64,000 bases of DNA from Actinoplanes sandaracinus (GCF_030009775.1 NZ_JASCTH010000031.1:1-64000), one strand, 5' to 3'; positions 24,646 through 33,697 are shown, numbered from the stretch's first letter. A program made the numbers and translations. Notes: generated by a model not told the origin, from the letters alone.

Positions 24646-25731
24646 TCAGACGGCGATGGACAGTGGCCGGGGCGGCATCACCTGGTACGCCTCGGAGGAC
24701 AGATAGACCGTCATCCCCGGGCGTGGTGGGCCGAGGCGCAGCGAGACGTGGGCGAGCAGCCCGACACCGTCGTCGAGTGGCCGGTCGGTGACGGCGGCGA
24801 TGGCCCGGTCGAGGAACGCGGGGTCGAACCCGTAGCGGTCGAGCAGCGGCAGCATCCGGTGGTGAGCCTGCCGGTCGTCGCCGACGTAGTCACGGATCGG
24901 CACATAGATGCTGTAGCCGACCGGGCGGCCGACGCCTTCGGTGATCGTGTAGCTGTCCACCAGAGGCCGGCCGTCGAACCGGGCGGCGCGGCCGCTGTCC
25001 ACGCAGAAGGCGGCCACCTCGGCCGGATCGACGCCGTCGACCGCGGCGGCGGCGCGGGCCGCGTCCTCCGGCCCGGCGTCGTGGTGCGACAGGTAGAGCT
25101 TCACCCGGGCCTGCGGCCCGTCGTGCAGGTCGAGGGCGAAGAACGTCAGACGGTCGCGGCGGCCCAGCTCACCCGGGCGGACGGCGTGGTCGAGCATGCG
25201 CGCGTACGCGTCGCCGAGACCCAGACGGCGCAGAGCCTCCGCGACGATCTCCGGTGCGCGTTCGGCGCCCGTGACCTCGGGATTGAAGTAGACCTTGAAC
25301 TCCGGTCGCCGTCCGGCGCGGAACACCAGGGAGATCCAGAGCCCGAAATCGCCTGTCGTACGGTCGCCGGCGAACAGATCGCGAACCATGTCGAGCCGGC
25401 GGGTGGACAGGCCGTACCGATCGGCGTGGCGGTGCAGGAACGCGTAGGTGGCCGCCATGTTCTCGGCCACTCCGGGAGCGGGTGCGAGCACTTCGGCGAG
25501 GATGCGCAGGGCCGGCGGTTCGGTCTCGTTGTAGGCGAGCGAGAACTCGATCGGGGTGTGATCGTCGGCGACGCCGGACGGCCAGGCCGGTGGCGCGGAG
25601 AGCGACCGTGACCCGTGCTCGCCGAGGACCCCGGACAGCAGGGCCACCGGGGCCGCCGGGTCTATGCCGACGACGCCGCAGAGCCGGCTGAGTTGACCAC
25701 CGAGACGATCCATTACCGACACGTCCTGCAT
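24646..25731 (-). CDS. Aromatic prenyltransferase, DMATS type (IptA-like indole prenyltransferase)
   Basis: The 361-residue enzyme fits bacterial DMATS-type ABBA prenyltransferases, which move a dimethylallyl group from DMAPP onto the indole ring of tryptophan. Visible features are PIEFSLAYNET with the Glu that binds indole, LWISLVFRAGRRPEFKVYFN with Arg/Lys/Tyr of the diphosphate shield, RVKLYLSHHD and SIYVPIRDYV. ATG at 25731 is chosen; ATG at 25713 is the alternative. It is the first gene of a two-gene operon with tryptophanase, and an IPP isomerase gene lies upstream on the other strand. The regiochemistry (6-, 5- or 7-prenyl) cannot be told from sequence here. Confidence 0.85.
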   Translation of the reverse strand: MQDVSVMDRLGGQLSRLCGVVGIDPAAPVALLSGVLGEHGSRSLSAPPAWPSGVADDHTPIEFSLAYNETEPPALRILAEVLAPAPGVAENMAATYAFLHRHADRYGLSTRRLDMVRDLFAGDRTTGDFGLWISLVFRAGRRPEFKVYFNPEVTGAERAPEIVAEALRRLGLGDAYARMLDHAVRPGELGRRDRLTFFALDLHDGPQARVKLYLSHHDAGPEDAARAAAAVDGVDPAEVAAFCVDSGRAARFDGRPLVDSYTITEGVGRPVGYSIYVPIRDYVGDDRQAHHRMLPLLDRYGFDPAFLDRAIAAVTDRPLDDGVGLLAHVSLRLGPPRPGMTVYLSSEAYQVMPPRPLSIAV

Positions 25732-26345
25732 CAAGACCCCTGTCCCTGGCAGCCGTCGACTGCCCTGTCGCGCGGCTCCCTTCGATCGACCTGTCTGGTT
25801 TGCTCCGCACTCGCGGGGGTGCAGCCGCGGATCGCCCGTGCCCACCAATAGTCATGTGGATCATGAACTCAAGTCGAGGGCGACATAGATCACAGTCGAC
25901 TGATCAATGCCGCTCAGTCACCGTCCGCAGTGGCCGTCCACTTCGCACCACGGCGCGAGGGGCATATGAGCAGGCCGGCGGGGATCCGGGATGGCGTGGG
26001 GGCAGCGCCGACATCCGGACAAGATCGAACAAAAGAGGATCATGGGGTACGGATGCATAAGCGAGAAATATTCGCTATGTACGCAGCGTGCCTCTTGGGC
26101 CGAAACCGCAGCCGTGTGGTCACGATCGTCGCCTCGACCAGTGATGATCCGCGCCGGCCGCGTCCGGGCGCGACCGGGAACGGACACGCCGATGATCTCG
26201 TTGCGGCTCTGCGGTTACTTTGGGCTACTGGCGGAGCACTTGCCGAGTGTGTAGCGTCAGGCACCCCTGAGTTCGCCTCATCGGGGCCGTCCCATGCTTT
26301 CCGCGCGGGCCGCCCCATGCTCTCTGCGCCTGGAATCGGACCATC
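25732..26345. other. Control region between prenyltransferase and IPP isomerase genes
   Basis: About 610 bases without a convincing gene on either strand. The part 25850-25920 is AT-richer and contains the perfect 10-bp palindrome CAGTCGACTG. The part 26030-26100 is also AT-rich (GAACAAAAGAGGATCATGGGG). Divergent promoters for the prenyltransferase operon and idi are expected here. A short open frame at 26053 has poor codon bias and is not called. Confidence 0.45.
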
Positions 26346-26927
26346 GTGGAACACGTCATTCTCCTGAACGAATCCGGCGAGGCGCGAGGGCTGGCCGACA
26401 AGCGCACCGTGCACACCGATGCCACCCCCCTTCACCTCGCGTTCTCCTGCTACATCTTCGACGCCGCCGGCCGGTTCCTGATCTCTCAGCGCGCGCTCCA
26501 CAAGAAGACGTGGCCGGGCATCTGGACCAACAGCGTTTGCGGGCACCCCCAGGAGGGCGAGCCGATCGTCGACGCCGTCCACCGCCGGGCCGCCTTCGAG
26601 CTGGGAATCACGCTGAAAACCGTCCGGCTCGTGCTGCCCGCGTTCCGATACCGGGCCGAACTGCACGGCGTCGTGGAGAACGAGATGTGCCCCGTCTTCC
26701 ACGCGACCGCCGACAGCGACCCGCGGCCCCATCCCGACGAGGTCGCCGCCACCCGATGGCTGCCCTGGTCCGACTTCGTCCGCGACGTCAAGGCCGCACC
26801 GGACGCCTACTCGCCGTGGTGCGGTCAGCAGATCGAGCAGCTCACCGCCCTCGGCCCCACCCCCGACGGCTGGCCCTCGGGCGATCCCGCCCTTCTTCCG
26901 CCGGCCGCGCACACCGCGGTCCGCTGA
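26346..26927 (+). CDS. idi: Isopentenyl-diphosphate delta-isomerase, type I
   Basis: The 193-residue enzyme interconverts IPP and DMAPP, supplying the allylic donor for prenylation. It is a Nudix-fold type I isomerase. The catalytic Cys65 is in WTNSVCGHPQ, the metal and catalytic acids are in ENEMCPVF (Glu111, Glu113), and AYSPWCGQQ carries the conserved Trp. The length equals that of characterised type I enzymes. GTG is the start. Its divergence from an indole prenyltransferase suggests a dedicated DMAPP supply for that pathway, though it could also serve general terpenoid metabolism. Confidence 0.92.
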   Translation: MEHVILLNESGEARGLADKRTVHTDATPLHLAFSCYIFDAAGRFLISQRALHKKTWPGIWTNSVCGHPQEGEPIVDAVHRRAAFELGITLKTVRLVLPAFRYRAELHGVVENEMCPVFHATADSDPRPHPDEVAATRWLPWSDFVRDVKAAPDAYSPWCGQQIEQLTALGPTPDGWPSGDPALLPPAAHTAVR

Positions 26928-26992
26928 GGACGCCGACCGAGACCGTCACGGGCGGCGGAAGCGGTCGGGCCACGACCGGTGAAGCCCACGTC

Positions 26993-28045
26993 TCAGGCCG
27001 ACTCGCGCACGACGAATTCCGTGCTCAGCAGGACGGACCGTTCGATCCGCTCGCCGCGGGCCATCCGCATCACCTGCCGTGCCATGGTGCTGCCGATCTC
27101 GTGGACCGGCAGGCGCACCGTGGTCAGCGGAGGCTCCGCGTACCGGGCCGGCTCGGTGTCGTCGAACCCGATCACCGCGACGTCGGAGGGGACCTGCCGG
27201 CCGGAGAGCCGGAGAACCTGCATGGCCGCGTGGGCCATCAGGTCGGAGGCGACGAAGACGGCGTCGAGCCGCGGGTGGTCGGTGAGGAGCCGCCGCATCG
27301 CCGAACTGGCGGAGCTGTAGGTGAAGTCACCGACCGCGACGGCCGGCGGGAGCCGGGAGTGCCGCATCTCGGCGCGATAGCCGGTCAACCGGTCGATCGC
27401 GCCGGGGACGGTCTGCGGTCCGGCGATTGTGGCGATCCGGCGGCGGCCGGAGTCCACCAGGCGGCGCACCGCCGACCGGGCGGCGTCGACGTTCGCGACA
27501 TCGACGTAGGGCACGGGCGACAGGCCCAGCGGTCGTCCGTTGACCACCACCGGAACGCCCTGCGCGGCGAGTGTGCCGGCCAGTTCCTCGGCGCCGCACA
27601 TCGACACCACCATGACACCGTCGACGTGGCCGCTCAGAGCGGCGTCGCGAACCCGGTCCAGGCTCTGCTGCGAACTCGCCAGGTGCAGCACCAGTTCCTT
27701 GCCGGCCGCCGCCAGTTCGTGCGCTGCCCCGCTCACGAGGGTGGAGAAGAACGGATCCTCGGAGAAGATCCGTTCCGCCGACTCGGCGAGCACCAGCGCG
27801 TACGCGTCCATGCATTGCGTCACCAGGCCACGGGCGGCCCGGTTGGGCACGTATCCGAGAGTGCGCACGGCGCGCAGCACCGTGTCCCGCAGATCGGGCG
27901 ATACCGACGTCGAGCCGTTGACCACCCGGGACACGGTCGCCCGGGACACCCCGGCCAGGTCGGCGACCGTCTCCAGGGTCGGCCGCATGTGCCCGGTCAC
28001 CAGCGGTTTCCCGGCGCTGATCCGCCGACGTCGGCTATCGGTCAT
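26993..28045 (-). CDS. LacI-family transcriptional regulator
   Basis: The 350-residue repressor has an N-terminal LacI helix-turn-helix (TLETVADLAGVSRATVSRVV) with a hinge at about 60-70, followed by a periplasmic-binding-protein-like sugar domain ending in VIGFDDTEPARYAEPPLTTV. It is divergent from the exopolysaccharide operon starting at 28801, across 755 bp. Control of that operon or of glucan use is a reasonable inference, since LacI proteins in actinobacteria commonly sense oligosaccharides. TCGATCGA lies 13 bp before its start codon and could be part of its operator. Confidence 0.9.
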   Translation of the reverse strand: MTDSRRRRISAGKPLVTGHMRPTLETVADLAGVSRATVSRVVNGSTSVSPDLRDTVLRAVRTLGYVPNRAARGLVTQCMDAYALVLAESAERIFSEDPFFSTLVSGAAHELAAAGKELVLHLASSQQSLDRVRDAALSGHVDGVMVVSMCGAEELAGTLAAQGVPVVVNGRPLGLSPVPYVDVANVDAARSAVRRLVDSGRRRIATIAGPQTVPGAIDRLTGYRAEMRHSRLPPAVAVGDFTYSSASSAMRRLLTDHPRLDAVFVASDLMAHAAMQVLRLSGRQVPSDVAVIGFDDTEPARYAEPPLTTVRLPVHEIGSTMARQVMRMARGERIERSVLLSTEFVVRESA

Positions 28046-28800
28046 AGCGCCGGCATTTCGATCGATTCGGCGTGTTCACCGGAATGCGCGCCGAGAAACC
28101 GTCAAAATTGTCATCACCATGAAATATTTCGGTGATCGGCATGAGCTGGTGATCCTTTTTCTGAAGTCGGGGCGCGTTGCTGACGGCGCTCGTGTCACCG
28201 TACGCAATATGCGGTTGCGTGACAATCCGAGAGACGTGCGAACGTCGCCCGGCGATAGATTTCAGATTGCGCAGATAAGCGTGCACCGTCGTGTTTACGC
28301 TTCGGTCCATCTTTAGTCTCCGCAGGCCACGGTGCTCAGGGATGCGCTGAAATCATCCGGTCCGCCCGATAGAGCGTTTGCTGGAAGGTCGGCGAACCGG
28401 CCGGTGGAGCCGTGTTCGCCTTTCTGGGGCATTCTCGCGGTTGAGCTGCGATGGCGATCGTGGCGGGTCCGGTGGTGCGGCGGGATTGATGAAGGCCATG
28501 TTTACCGGGCGCGTCGGTGACGTTTCCGGCGGCTCTGTGGCACCAGTCACATGGTTTGCGGGTGGCGGCCTGGCGGCCCTACGGTTCTCGGGGCGGCCAA
28601 TGGCGACCAAGTCAGTGGCAGGCATCAATGTGTAAGTGTCGGTGCGGCGGCGTGATCACCATTCGCGCAATGCCCCGACGTCCGTGGACGTTCCAACAAT
28701 GCCGTCTGCTCGGCCCGTTCGACCGGGGCGGGTAACCACACCCGCCGGCCATGCGTCTCGCGGCCCAGATCTCCTGGCCATGCAACCACTGGGAGCAAAC
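28046..28800. other. Long control region before the GT2 operon
   Basis: These 755 bases hold no convincing gene. The left 280 bases are AT-rich for this genome (TGAAATATTTCGGTGATC, GTTTACGCTTCGGTCC), which suggests several promoter or operator sites. The right part could be a long untranslated leader. Short open frames around 28332 and 28378 have no ribosome site and poor codon bias. A structured leader RNA is possible, but I could not match a known riboswitch. Confidence 0.4.
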
Positions 28801-30444
28801 ATGCCCTCCACCAGTCCGCAAGCCCGCCTGGCGGGTCCGTCCCCCCGCCAGGCGTGGCGGCCGTTGCAGCGGTCCACCCGAGTCGCCATCATCGGAGCGC
28901 TGCTCGCGACGGTGTTCTACCAGATCTTCCTGCTGGATCCGCAGTACCGCGGGCCGACCTGGCTGTGGGCCGCGATGCTGGTGGCCGAAGGCCTCATCGC
29001 GATCCATGCCATCGGGACGTGGTGGACCATCCTCGCCCACGACGACCGGAGCGAGCCGGCCAACGTCACCGTGTGGCGCAACCAGCTCCGCGCCGGCGCC
29101 GTGGTGCCGTCCATCGACGTCTTCATCACCGCCTACGGCGAAGCGCCCGAGCTGGTCCGCGCGACGTTGCGCGCGGCCCGGGACATGACGCTGGCCCACG
29201 AGACGTGGGTCCTCGACGACGGGGACAGCGACGTCCTGCGACAGATCTGCGCCGACGAGGGCGTCGGCTATCTGCGCCGCGACGGCGGACGGCACGCGAA
29301 AGCGGGCAACGTCAACGCCGCGCTCGGCCGGACCACCGGCGAGTACGTGGTGATCTTCGACGCCGACCACGTCCCGGAGCCGAACTTCCTGCTCCAGGTG
29401 CTTGCGCACTTCGACGACCCGGAGGTGGCGTTCGTGCAGTCTCCCCAGTCGTACGCCAACCAGACGAACCTCATCTCCACCGGCTCGTCGGAGGCTCAGC
29501 GCATCTTCTACGAGCTGGTGTGCCCGGGTAAGAACCACTTCAACGCCGCGTTCTGCGTCGGCACGAATGTGATGTTCCGGCGGGCGGCGCTGGACGAGAT
29601 CGGCGGGATCGCCACCGGCAGCAACTCCGAGGACATCTGGACGTCGCTGGAGCTGCACCGGCGGGGCTGGAAGTCGATCTACGTGCCGCAGGTGCTGGCG
29701 CGCGGACTGGCGCCGGTGGACGTGACGTCGTACTTCAAGCAGCAGCTCCGCTGGGCGAGCGGCGGCTTCGAGGTGGTCCTGCGCGGCAGGCTGTTCCGCC
29801 GTGGCAGTGAACTGACGCTCGACCAGCGACTGCAGTACCTGTTCGTCGGCACGCACTACGTGTTGTCGCTCGCGATGCTCGTCTTCATGCTCTTTCCCGC
29901 CCTCTACCTGCTGTTCGCGCTGAGCCCGATCCGGGCCGACGGGCTCACCTGGGCGGCGCACTACCTGCCGTTCCAGGTGATGGTCCTGGTGGTCACCTGG
30001 CTGCAGTCCGGTGGGTTCCGGATGTCGGCGATCGTGGCCAGCATCGGCGCCGCCCCGGTGCACGCCCGGGCGTTCTGGGCGACGCTGCGCGACAAGCCGG
30101 CGCGATGGAGCGTGACGAACCAGGCCGGCGCCGGCTCGCGGTCCCTGTGGGTCGTCATGCCCCAGCTGGCGCTGGCCCTGCTCAACACGACCGGCATCGT
30201 CGTCGGCCTCGTGGTCATGGCCGATCCGGCGCCGACGTGGCTGTCGGTGGCCTGGGCGACCATGATCGTCCTCATCCTGGGCCGGATCATCGTCGAATCC
30301 GTCCGGCCGAGCCCCGGGGAGCCGCTTCCGGAGCCGCCGCCCGTCGGCGCCGGCCGGACCGCCGAGCCGCCCGTCGGCGCCGGCCGGACCGCCGAGCCGG
30401 CCGTCGGCGGCGGCCGGAACGCCGCGCCGGCCGCCGTGCGCTAG
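28801..30444 (+). CDS. GT2 processive beta-glycan synthase (cellulose/curdlan-synthase-like)
   Basis: This membrane glycosyltransferase of 547 residues belongs to the BcsA/CrdS branch of family GT2. Two helices (28-75) precede the catalytic domain, whose motifs are VLDDGDSD (Asp139-140), FDADH (187-190), SEDIWT (Glu277-Asp278) and QQLRW (314-318), the signature of processive synthases. About five helices follow. The tail has three 10-residue Pro/Gly repeats and there is no PilZ domain, so direct c-di-GMP control as in BcsA is unlikely. The GH81 glucanase two genes on suggests that the polymer is a beta-1,3-glucan; cellulose remains possible. GGGAG precedes the ATG. Confidence 0.85.
   Translation: MPSTSPQARLAGPSPRQAWRPLQRSTRVAIIGALLATVFYQIFLLDPQYRGPTWLWAAMLVAEGLIAIHAIGTWWTILAHDDRSEPANVTVWRNQLRAGAVVPSIDVFITAYGEAPELVRATLRAARDMTLAHETWVLDDGDSDVLRQICADEGVGYLRRDGGRHAKAGNVNAALGRTTGEYVVIFDADHVPEPNFLLQVLAHFDDPEVAFVQSPQSYANQTNLISTGSSEAQRIFYELVCPGKNHFNAAFCVGTNVMFRRAALDEIGGIATGSNSEDIWTSLELHRRGWKSIYVPQVLARGLAPVDVTSYFKQQLRWASGGFEVVLRGRLFRRGSELTLDQRLQYLFVGTHYVLSLAMLVFMLFPALYLLFALSPIRADGLTWAAHYLPFQVMVLVVTWLQSGGFRMSAIVASIGAAPVHARAFWATLRDKPARWSVTNQAGAGSRSLWVVMPQLALALLNTTGIVVGLVVMADPAPTWLSVAWATMIVLILGRIIVESVRPSPGEPLPEPPPVGAGRTAEPPVGAGRTAEPAVGGGRNAAPAAVR
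30331..30420 (+). repeat. Three tandem 30-bp repeats in the GT2 gene tail
   Basis: Three 30-bp units (30331-30360, 30361-30390, 30391-30420) encode PVGAGRTAEP-like decapeptides. The second differs from the first at few bases and the third is more diverged. The repeat lies in the cytoplasmic tail after the last membrane helix and may vary in copy number. Confidence 0.75.
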
Positions 30445-30504
30445 GCCCGGCCCGCCCTCGGAGCCGCAACCCCATCGCATCTGACCGTTCAAAGGGATAT
30501 CGCC

Positions 30505-31332
30505 ATGACCAGTGTGGTCGAACACGACACTTCCGATCAGTTCTCTCCGGCCACGTCCCCGGCGCCGGAGGCCACCTCCGAGCCGGCCGGCCGCGACGGT
30601 GACGGGCGCGCCGCCCGGTCCCGGGTGCCGGCCCTGCGGACCTTCCTCGCCACCGCCGCGCTCGTGGCCTGCGCGGCCGCGGGTGGCACCTATGTGGTGA
30701 CTCAGCGGCTCGCCGACGCCGCGTTCGTCTCGCTGGAGGACGCCGTGCTCACCGCGGACGCCCTGCCGGTCGGATCCACCGGAGCCGGGGTGGTCACCGA
30801 GGTCCTGGTGACCGAACAGGCCCGGGTCGCCGCGGGCCAGGAGCTCGCGCGGGTGAGACTGGCCGAGGACCCCGCGCAGGCCACGCGGGGCCCTCGCACG
30901 GAGACGCTGAAGGCCCCGATGCCCGGCACGGTGTCCAGGATCGACATCGCGGTCGGAGGGGTGGCGGGCGCCGGTGAACCGATCATCACGATGTACGACC
31001 ACACCGAGTTGAGCTTCGAGGCGAAGGCCACCGAGGAGCAACTGCGCGATCTGCGGCTCGGCATGGCCGCCCGCGTCACCGGCCCCGGTCTCGGCCGTCC
31101 GGTGTCGGCCACGCTGGATCACGTGAAACCGCGGGTCGGCGCCGACCCCCTCCTGGACGCTCCGCTCACCGAGGAACAGAAGGTGGCGCATGAGCGGCTC
31201 ACCGTCGTGCTGGTGCCGGGCACCGGCGACGTGGATGCCGTGAGCGCGCTGGTGCCGGGCCTGCGGTACACGGCCGAGGTGGACACCAGGACCGCGGTCG
31301 GCCGGATCCCCGCCGTCAACAGCGCCGGATGA
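30505..31332 (+). CDS. HlyD/biotinyl-lipoyl-domain membrane-anchored protein
   Basis: This 275-residue single-pass protein has a disordered N-terminus, a membrane helix near 48-70 and an extracytoplasmic part. That part carries a split barrel-sandwich hybrid (GVVTEVLVTEQARVAAGQEL, then APMPGTVSRIDIAVGGVAGA) and a beta-barrel domain. The layout is that of membrane-fusion (HlyD) proteins. Between a GT2 synthase and a glucanase it could guide the polymer outward, in the way Alg44 or BcsB do in other systems; this role is inferred. Its stop overlaps the GH81 start (ATGA), so it is translationally coupled. Confidence 0.75.
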   Translation: MTSVVEHDTSDQFSPATSPAPEATSEPAGRDGDGRAARSRVPALRTFLATAALVACAAAGGTYVVTQRLADAAFVSLEDAVLTADALPVGSTGAGVVTEVLVTEQARVAAGQELARVRLAEDPAQATRGPRTETLKAPMPGTVSRIDIAVGGVAGAGEPIITMYDHTELSFEAKATEEQLRDLRLGMAARVTGPGLGRPVSATLDHVKPRVGADPLLDAPLTEEQKVAHERLTVVLVPGTGDVDAVSALVPGLRYTAEVDTRTAVGRIPAVNSAG

Positions 31333-33638
31333 GGGCCGGTCTTCGGCGGATCGTGACCGCCGCATGTCTGTTGTCCACGGTCGTGCTCACCGCGAGCTGC
31401 ACAGAGGGGCCGGAACCGGACGTGCGCGACCCGGAGCGAGCCGCGCCGGCGGCCGGTGTGCTGAGCGAGGGCGACGCCACGACATCGGTGCGGCGCCCGG
31501 CCACGGAGGGCAAGGCCGGCCTGGCCGACACCCTGCCCGCCACCGCGAGCCCGAAGCAGCGTCCGGCGCGAGCCGGGCAGTCGCTGGCCGGGCAGGCGCT
31601 GCCGACGAACCAGTGGTGGACCTCCGTCCTGACCGGCGCCCCGGATCAGCCGATCTGGGCCCGGCCCCTGGCGATCAAGAGGACCGACGCGGGGCTCGCT
31701 GTCAGCTCGGCCACCGCGACCGCATCCGCGAAAGCGGTCGTCACGCCGTTCGCGCCGGCCCTCGTCGCGGCCGGGCCGATGACCGTGCCGGAAGTCGTCG
31801 GGTACGGCGCCTTCCACGTCGTCCTGCGCGCCGGACTTCGCGGCGGAGGAACCGTGGAGCTCACCGTCGTGCAGGGCAGTCCGTTGCTGTACCTCGACTT
31901 CCGCGACGCCAAGCCGGCGCTCACCGCGACCGGTCCGCTGCACCGCGGCGACGGCGGCGGTCCGCTCGCCCGGCTCACCATCGCCGGGCAGCGCTGGGAC
32001 GTGCAGGCTCAGGACGGCGCCGAATGGCGTCAGGACGGCGACCGGCTCACCGTGGACCGGCCCGGCCGCACCGCGATCGTGGTGGCTCGGGTGCCCGACC
32101 AGGTGGACGACGCCGCGTGGACGGACGCCATCGCGGCCGCGGCCGGCGACCCGGTGATCCGCACGACGTCGCACATGGCCTACGACGGCGCCGCGGGCAC
32201 GGTGACGCAGACCCTCACGGCGGAGCGGCGGTCGGGCCGGCCCGGCGTGTGGGCGCTGCTGCCGCACCAGCAGAAGGGGCTCGTCCGCGACGACGGCGTC
32301 CCGCAGCCGCTGGCCGGAACGTACTCCGATGCCCTCGGACCGCTCTCGGTGGTCCGCGGCCCCGCCGTCCGCGTCCGGGTGCCGATGCCCGGCCTGATCA
32401 CCGAGGTGCCGGCGGTCACGCTGTCCGATCCGGCGCGTGCCGCGGTGCTGGACGACCTCCAGCGGGATCTCGCCGACGAGCCGCCCACCGCCGACGGCGG
32501 CAGCTACTTCGGGCTCAAGGAACTGGGCAGGCTGGCCACCCTGGCGGAGGTCGCCAAGGGGATCGGCGCGCGGCCCCAGCAGGACGCGGCGCTGCAACGG
32601 CTGCGTGCCGGGCTGGTGGACTGGCTGACCTACGGAGGCGCCGGCGACACCCGGTACTTCGTGTACGACCAGACGTGGGGCGGGCTCATCGCGGTGCCCG
32701 CCGAGTTCGGCAGCAACGACTACAACGACCATCACTTCCAGTACGGGTATCTGGTGCGTGCGGCGGCGGTGCTCGCCGAGGCGGACCCGGCCTTCCTCCG
32801 GGACTACGGCGCGGCCGTCAGTCTGGTGGCACGCGACTACAGCGGCACGCTGTCGGGCAGCGGGGCGGACGGCTTCCCGGCGTTCCGCGCGTTCAACGCC
32901 TATCTGGGACACTCGGCGGCGTCCGGCTTCGCCCCGTTCGCCGACGGCAACAACCAGGAGTCGTCGGGCGAGGCGGTCGCGGCGTGGGAGGCGGTCGCCC
33001 GGTGGGGCCTCGTCACCGGCGACGCGGACCTGACGGCGTACGGCGTCACCCACTACGCGCTGGAAGCGGCGACCGCGCGGATGTACTGGCTGGGGGAGGG
33101 CCTGCAGCGGCCGGCCGGATACGAGCACACCGTGGCCGGGATCGTGTGGGATGCCAAGATCGATTACGCGACCTGGTTCGACCCGAAACCGGAGTCGATC
33201 GTCGGCATCCAGCTGTTGCCCCTCACCTTCGGCTCGCTGTATCGCGGCGACGCCGGGCCGGCCGCCGCCCGTTCCACCCAGCTCGGCAAGGAGGTGGGTG
33301 GCATGCCACGGGTCTGGGGCGATCTGTTCGCCGCCGATCTCGCGATCGCCGATCCGGCGCAGGCGCGGGCCCGGCTCGGCCCGCAACTGCCCCGGGAGGA
33401 GAGCACCAGCCGTGCCATGGTGCGGTACTGGGTGGAGATGCTCGCCGCCTATGGATCGCCGCAGCCGGCCGTCGTGGCCGACGGTCCGTTCGGGATGGCG
33501 TTCGGCAGCGCCGAACACCCGCGGCTCCTCGCCGTCAACCCGACGGCCGCGCAGGTGACCGTGACGTTCCGGCGCCAGGGCGCGATCGCCGCGACGGTCG
33601 TCGTCGATCCCGGCCAGAGCGTCGTCCGCAGGCTGTGA
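31329..33638 (+). CDS. Lipoprotein GH81 endo-beta-1,3-glucanase
   Basis: The 769-residue protein has a lipoprotein signal (STVVLTASC), a linker of about 60 residues and a GH81 catalytic domain. Family motifs are LPTNQWWTSV near the start, FGSNDYNDHHFQYGYLVRAA with the catalytic Asp, and FADGNNQESSGEAVAAWEA with the catalytic Glu pair. GH81 enzymes cut beta-1,3-glucans internally. Placed in an operon with a GT2 synthase it may trim or release the nascent polymer, as BcsZ does for cellulose. It could also act on fungal wall glucan. It overlaps the HlyD-like gene by 4 bp. Confidence 0.87.
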   Translation: MRAGLRRIVTAACLLSTVVLTASCTEGPEPDVRDPERAAPAAGVLSEGDATTSVRRPATEGKAGLADTLPATASPKQRPARAGQSLAGQALPTNQWWTSVLTGAPDQPIWARPLAIKRTDAGLAVSSATATASAKAVVTPFAPALVAAGPMTVPEVVGYGAFHVVLRAGLRGGGTVELTVVQGSPLLYLDFRDAKPALTATGPLHRGDGGGPLARLTIAGQRWDVQAQDGAEWRQDGDRLTVDRPGRTAIVVARVPDQVDDAAWTDAIAAAAGDPVIRTTSHMAYDGAAGTVTQTLTAERRSGRPGVWALLPHQQKGLVRDDGVPQPLAGTYSDALGPLSVVRGPAVRVRVPMPGLITEVPAVTLSDPARAAVLDDLQRDLADEPPTADGGSYFGLKELGRLATLAEVAKGIGARPQQDAALQRLRAGLVDWLTYGGAGDTRYFVYDQTWGGLIAVPAEFGSNDYNDHHFQYGYLVRAAAVLAEADPAFLRDYGAAVSLVARDYSGTLSGSGADGFPAFRAFNAYLGHSAASGFAPFADGNNQESSGEAVAAWEAVARWGLVTGDADLTAYGVTHYALEAATARMYWLGEGLQRPAGYEHTVAGIVWDAKIDYATWFDPKPESIVGIQLLPLTFGSLYRGDAGPAAARSTQLGKEVGGMPRVWGDLFAADLAIADPAQARARLGPQLPREESTSRAMVRYWVEMLAAYGSPQPAVVADGPFGMAFGSAEHPRLLAVNPTAAQVTVTFRRQGAIAATVVVDPGQSVVRRL

Positions 33639-33697
33639 CGGCGCCGGCGGGCGGGCTCAGGGGAGCCCGGCCGCCGGTGTCCCGGTCACGACCGCGA

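Noticed and set aside
25918..26187. Leader peptide like TnaC before the prenyltransferase operon
   Set aside because: The minus-strand frame has one Trp, no ribosome site and no attenuator-like hairpin that I could find.
26053..26367. Open frame MHKREIFAMYAACLLGRN in the prenylindole control region
   Set aside because: Poor codon bias, no family, and it overlaps the idi start in another frame.
28332..28500. Resemblance to a c-di-AMP or c-di-GMP riboswitch in the GT2 leader
   Set aside because: Some stems look plausible, but the conserved core bases of ydaO- or GEMM-type motifs could not be aligned.
28612..31365. Minus-strand open frame of over 900 codons across the GT2 operon
   Set aside because: Shadow of clearly homologous GT2 and HlyD-like genes; no domain is recognisable in it.
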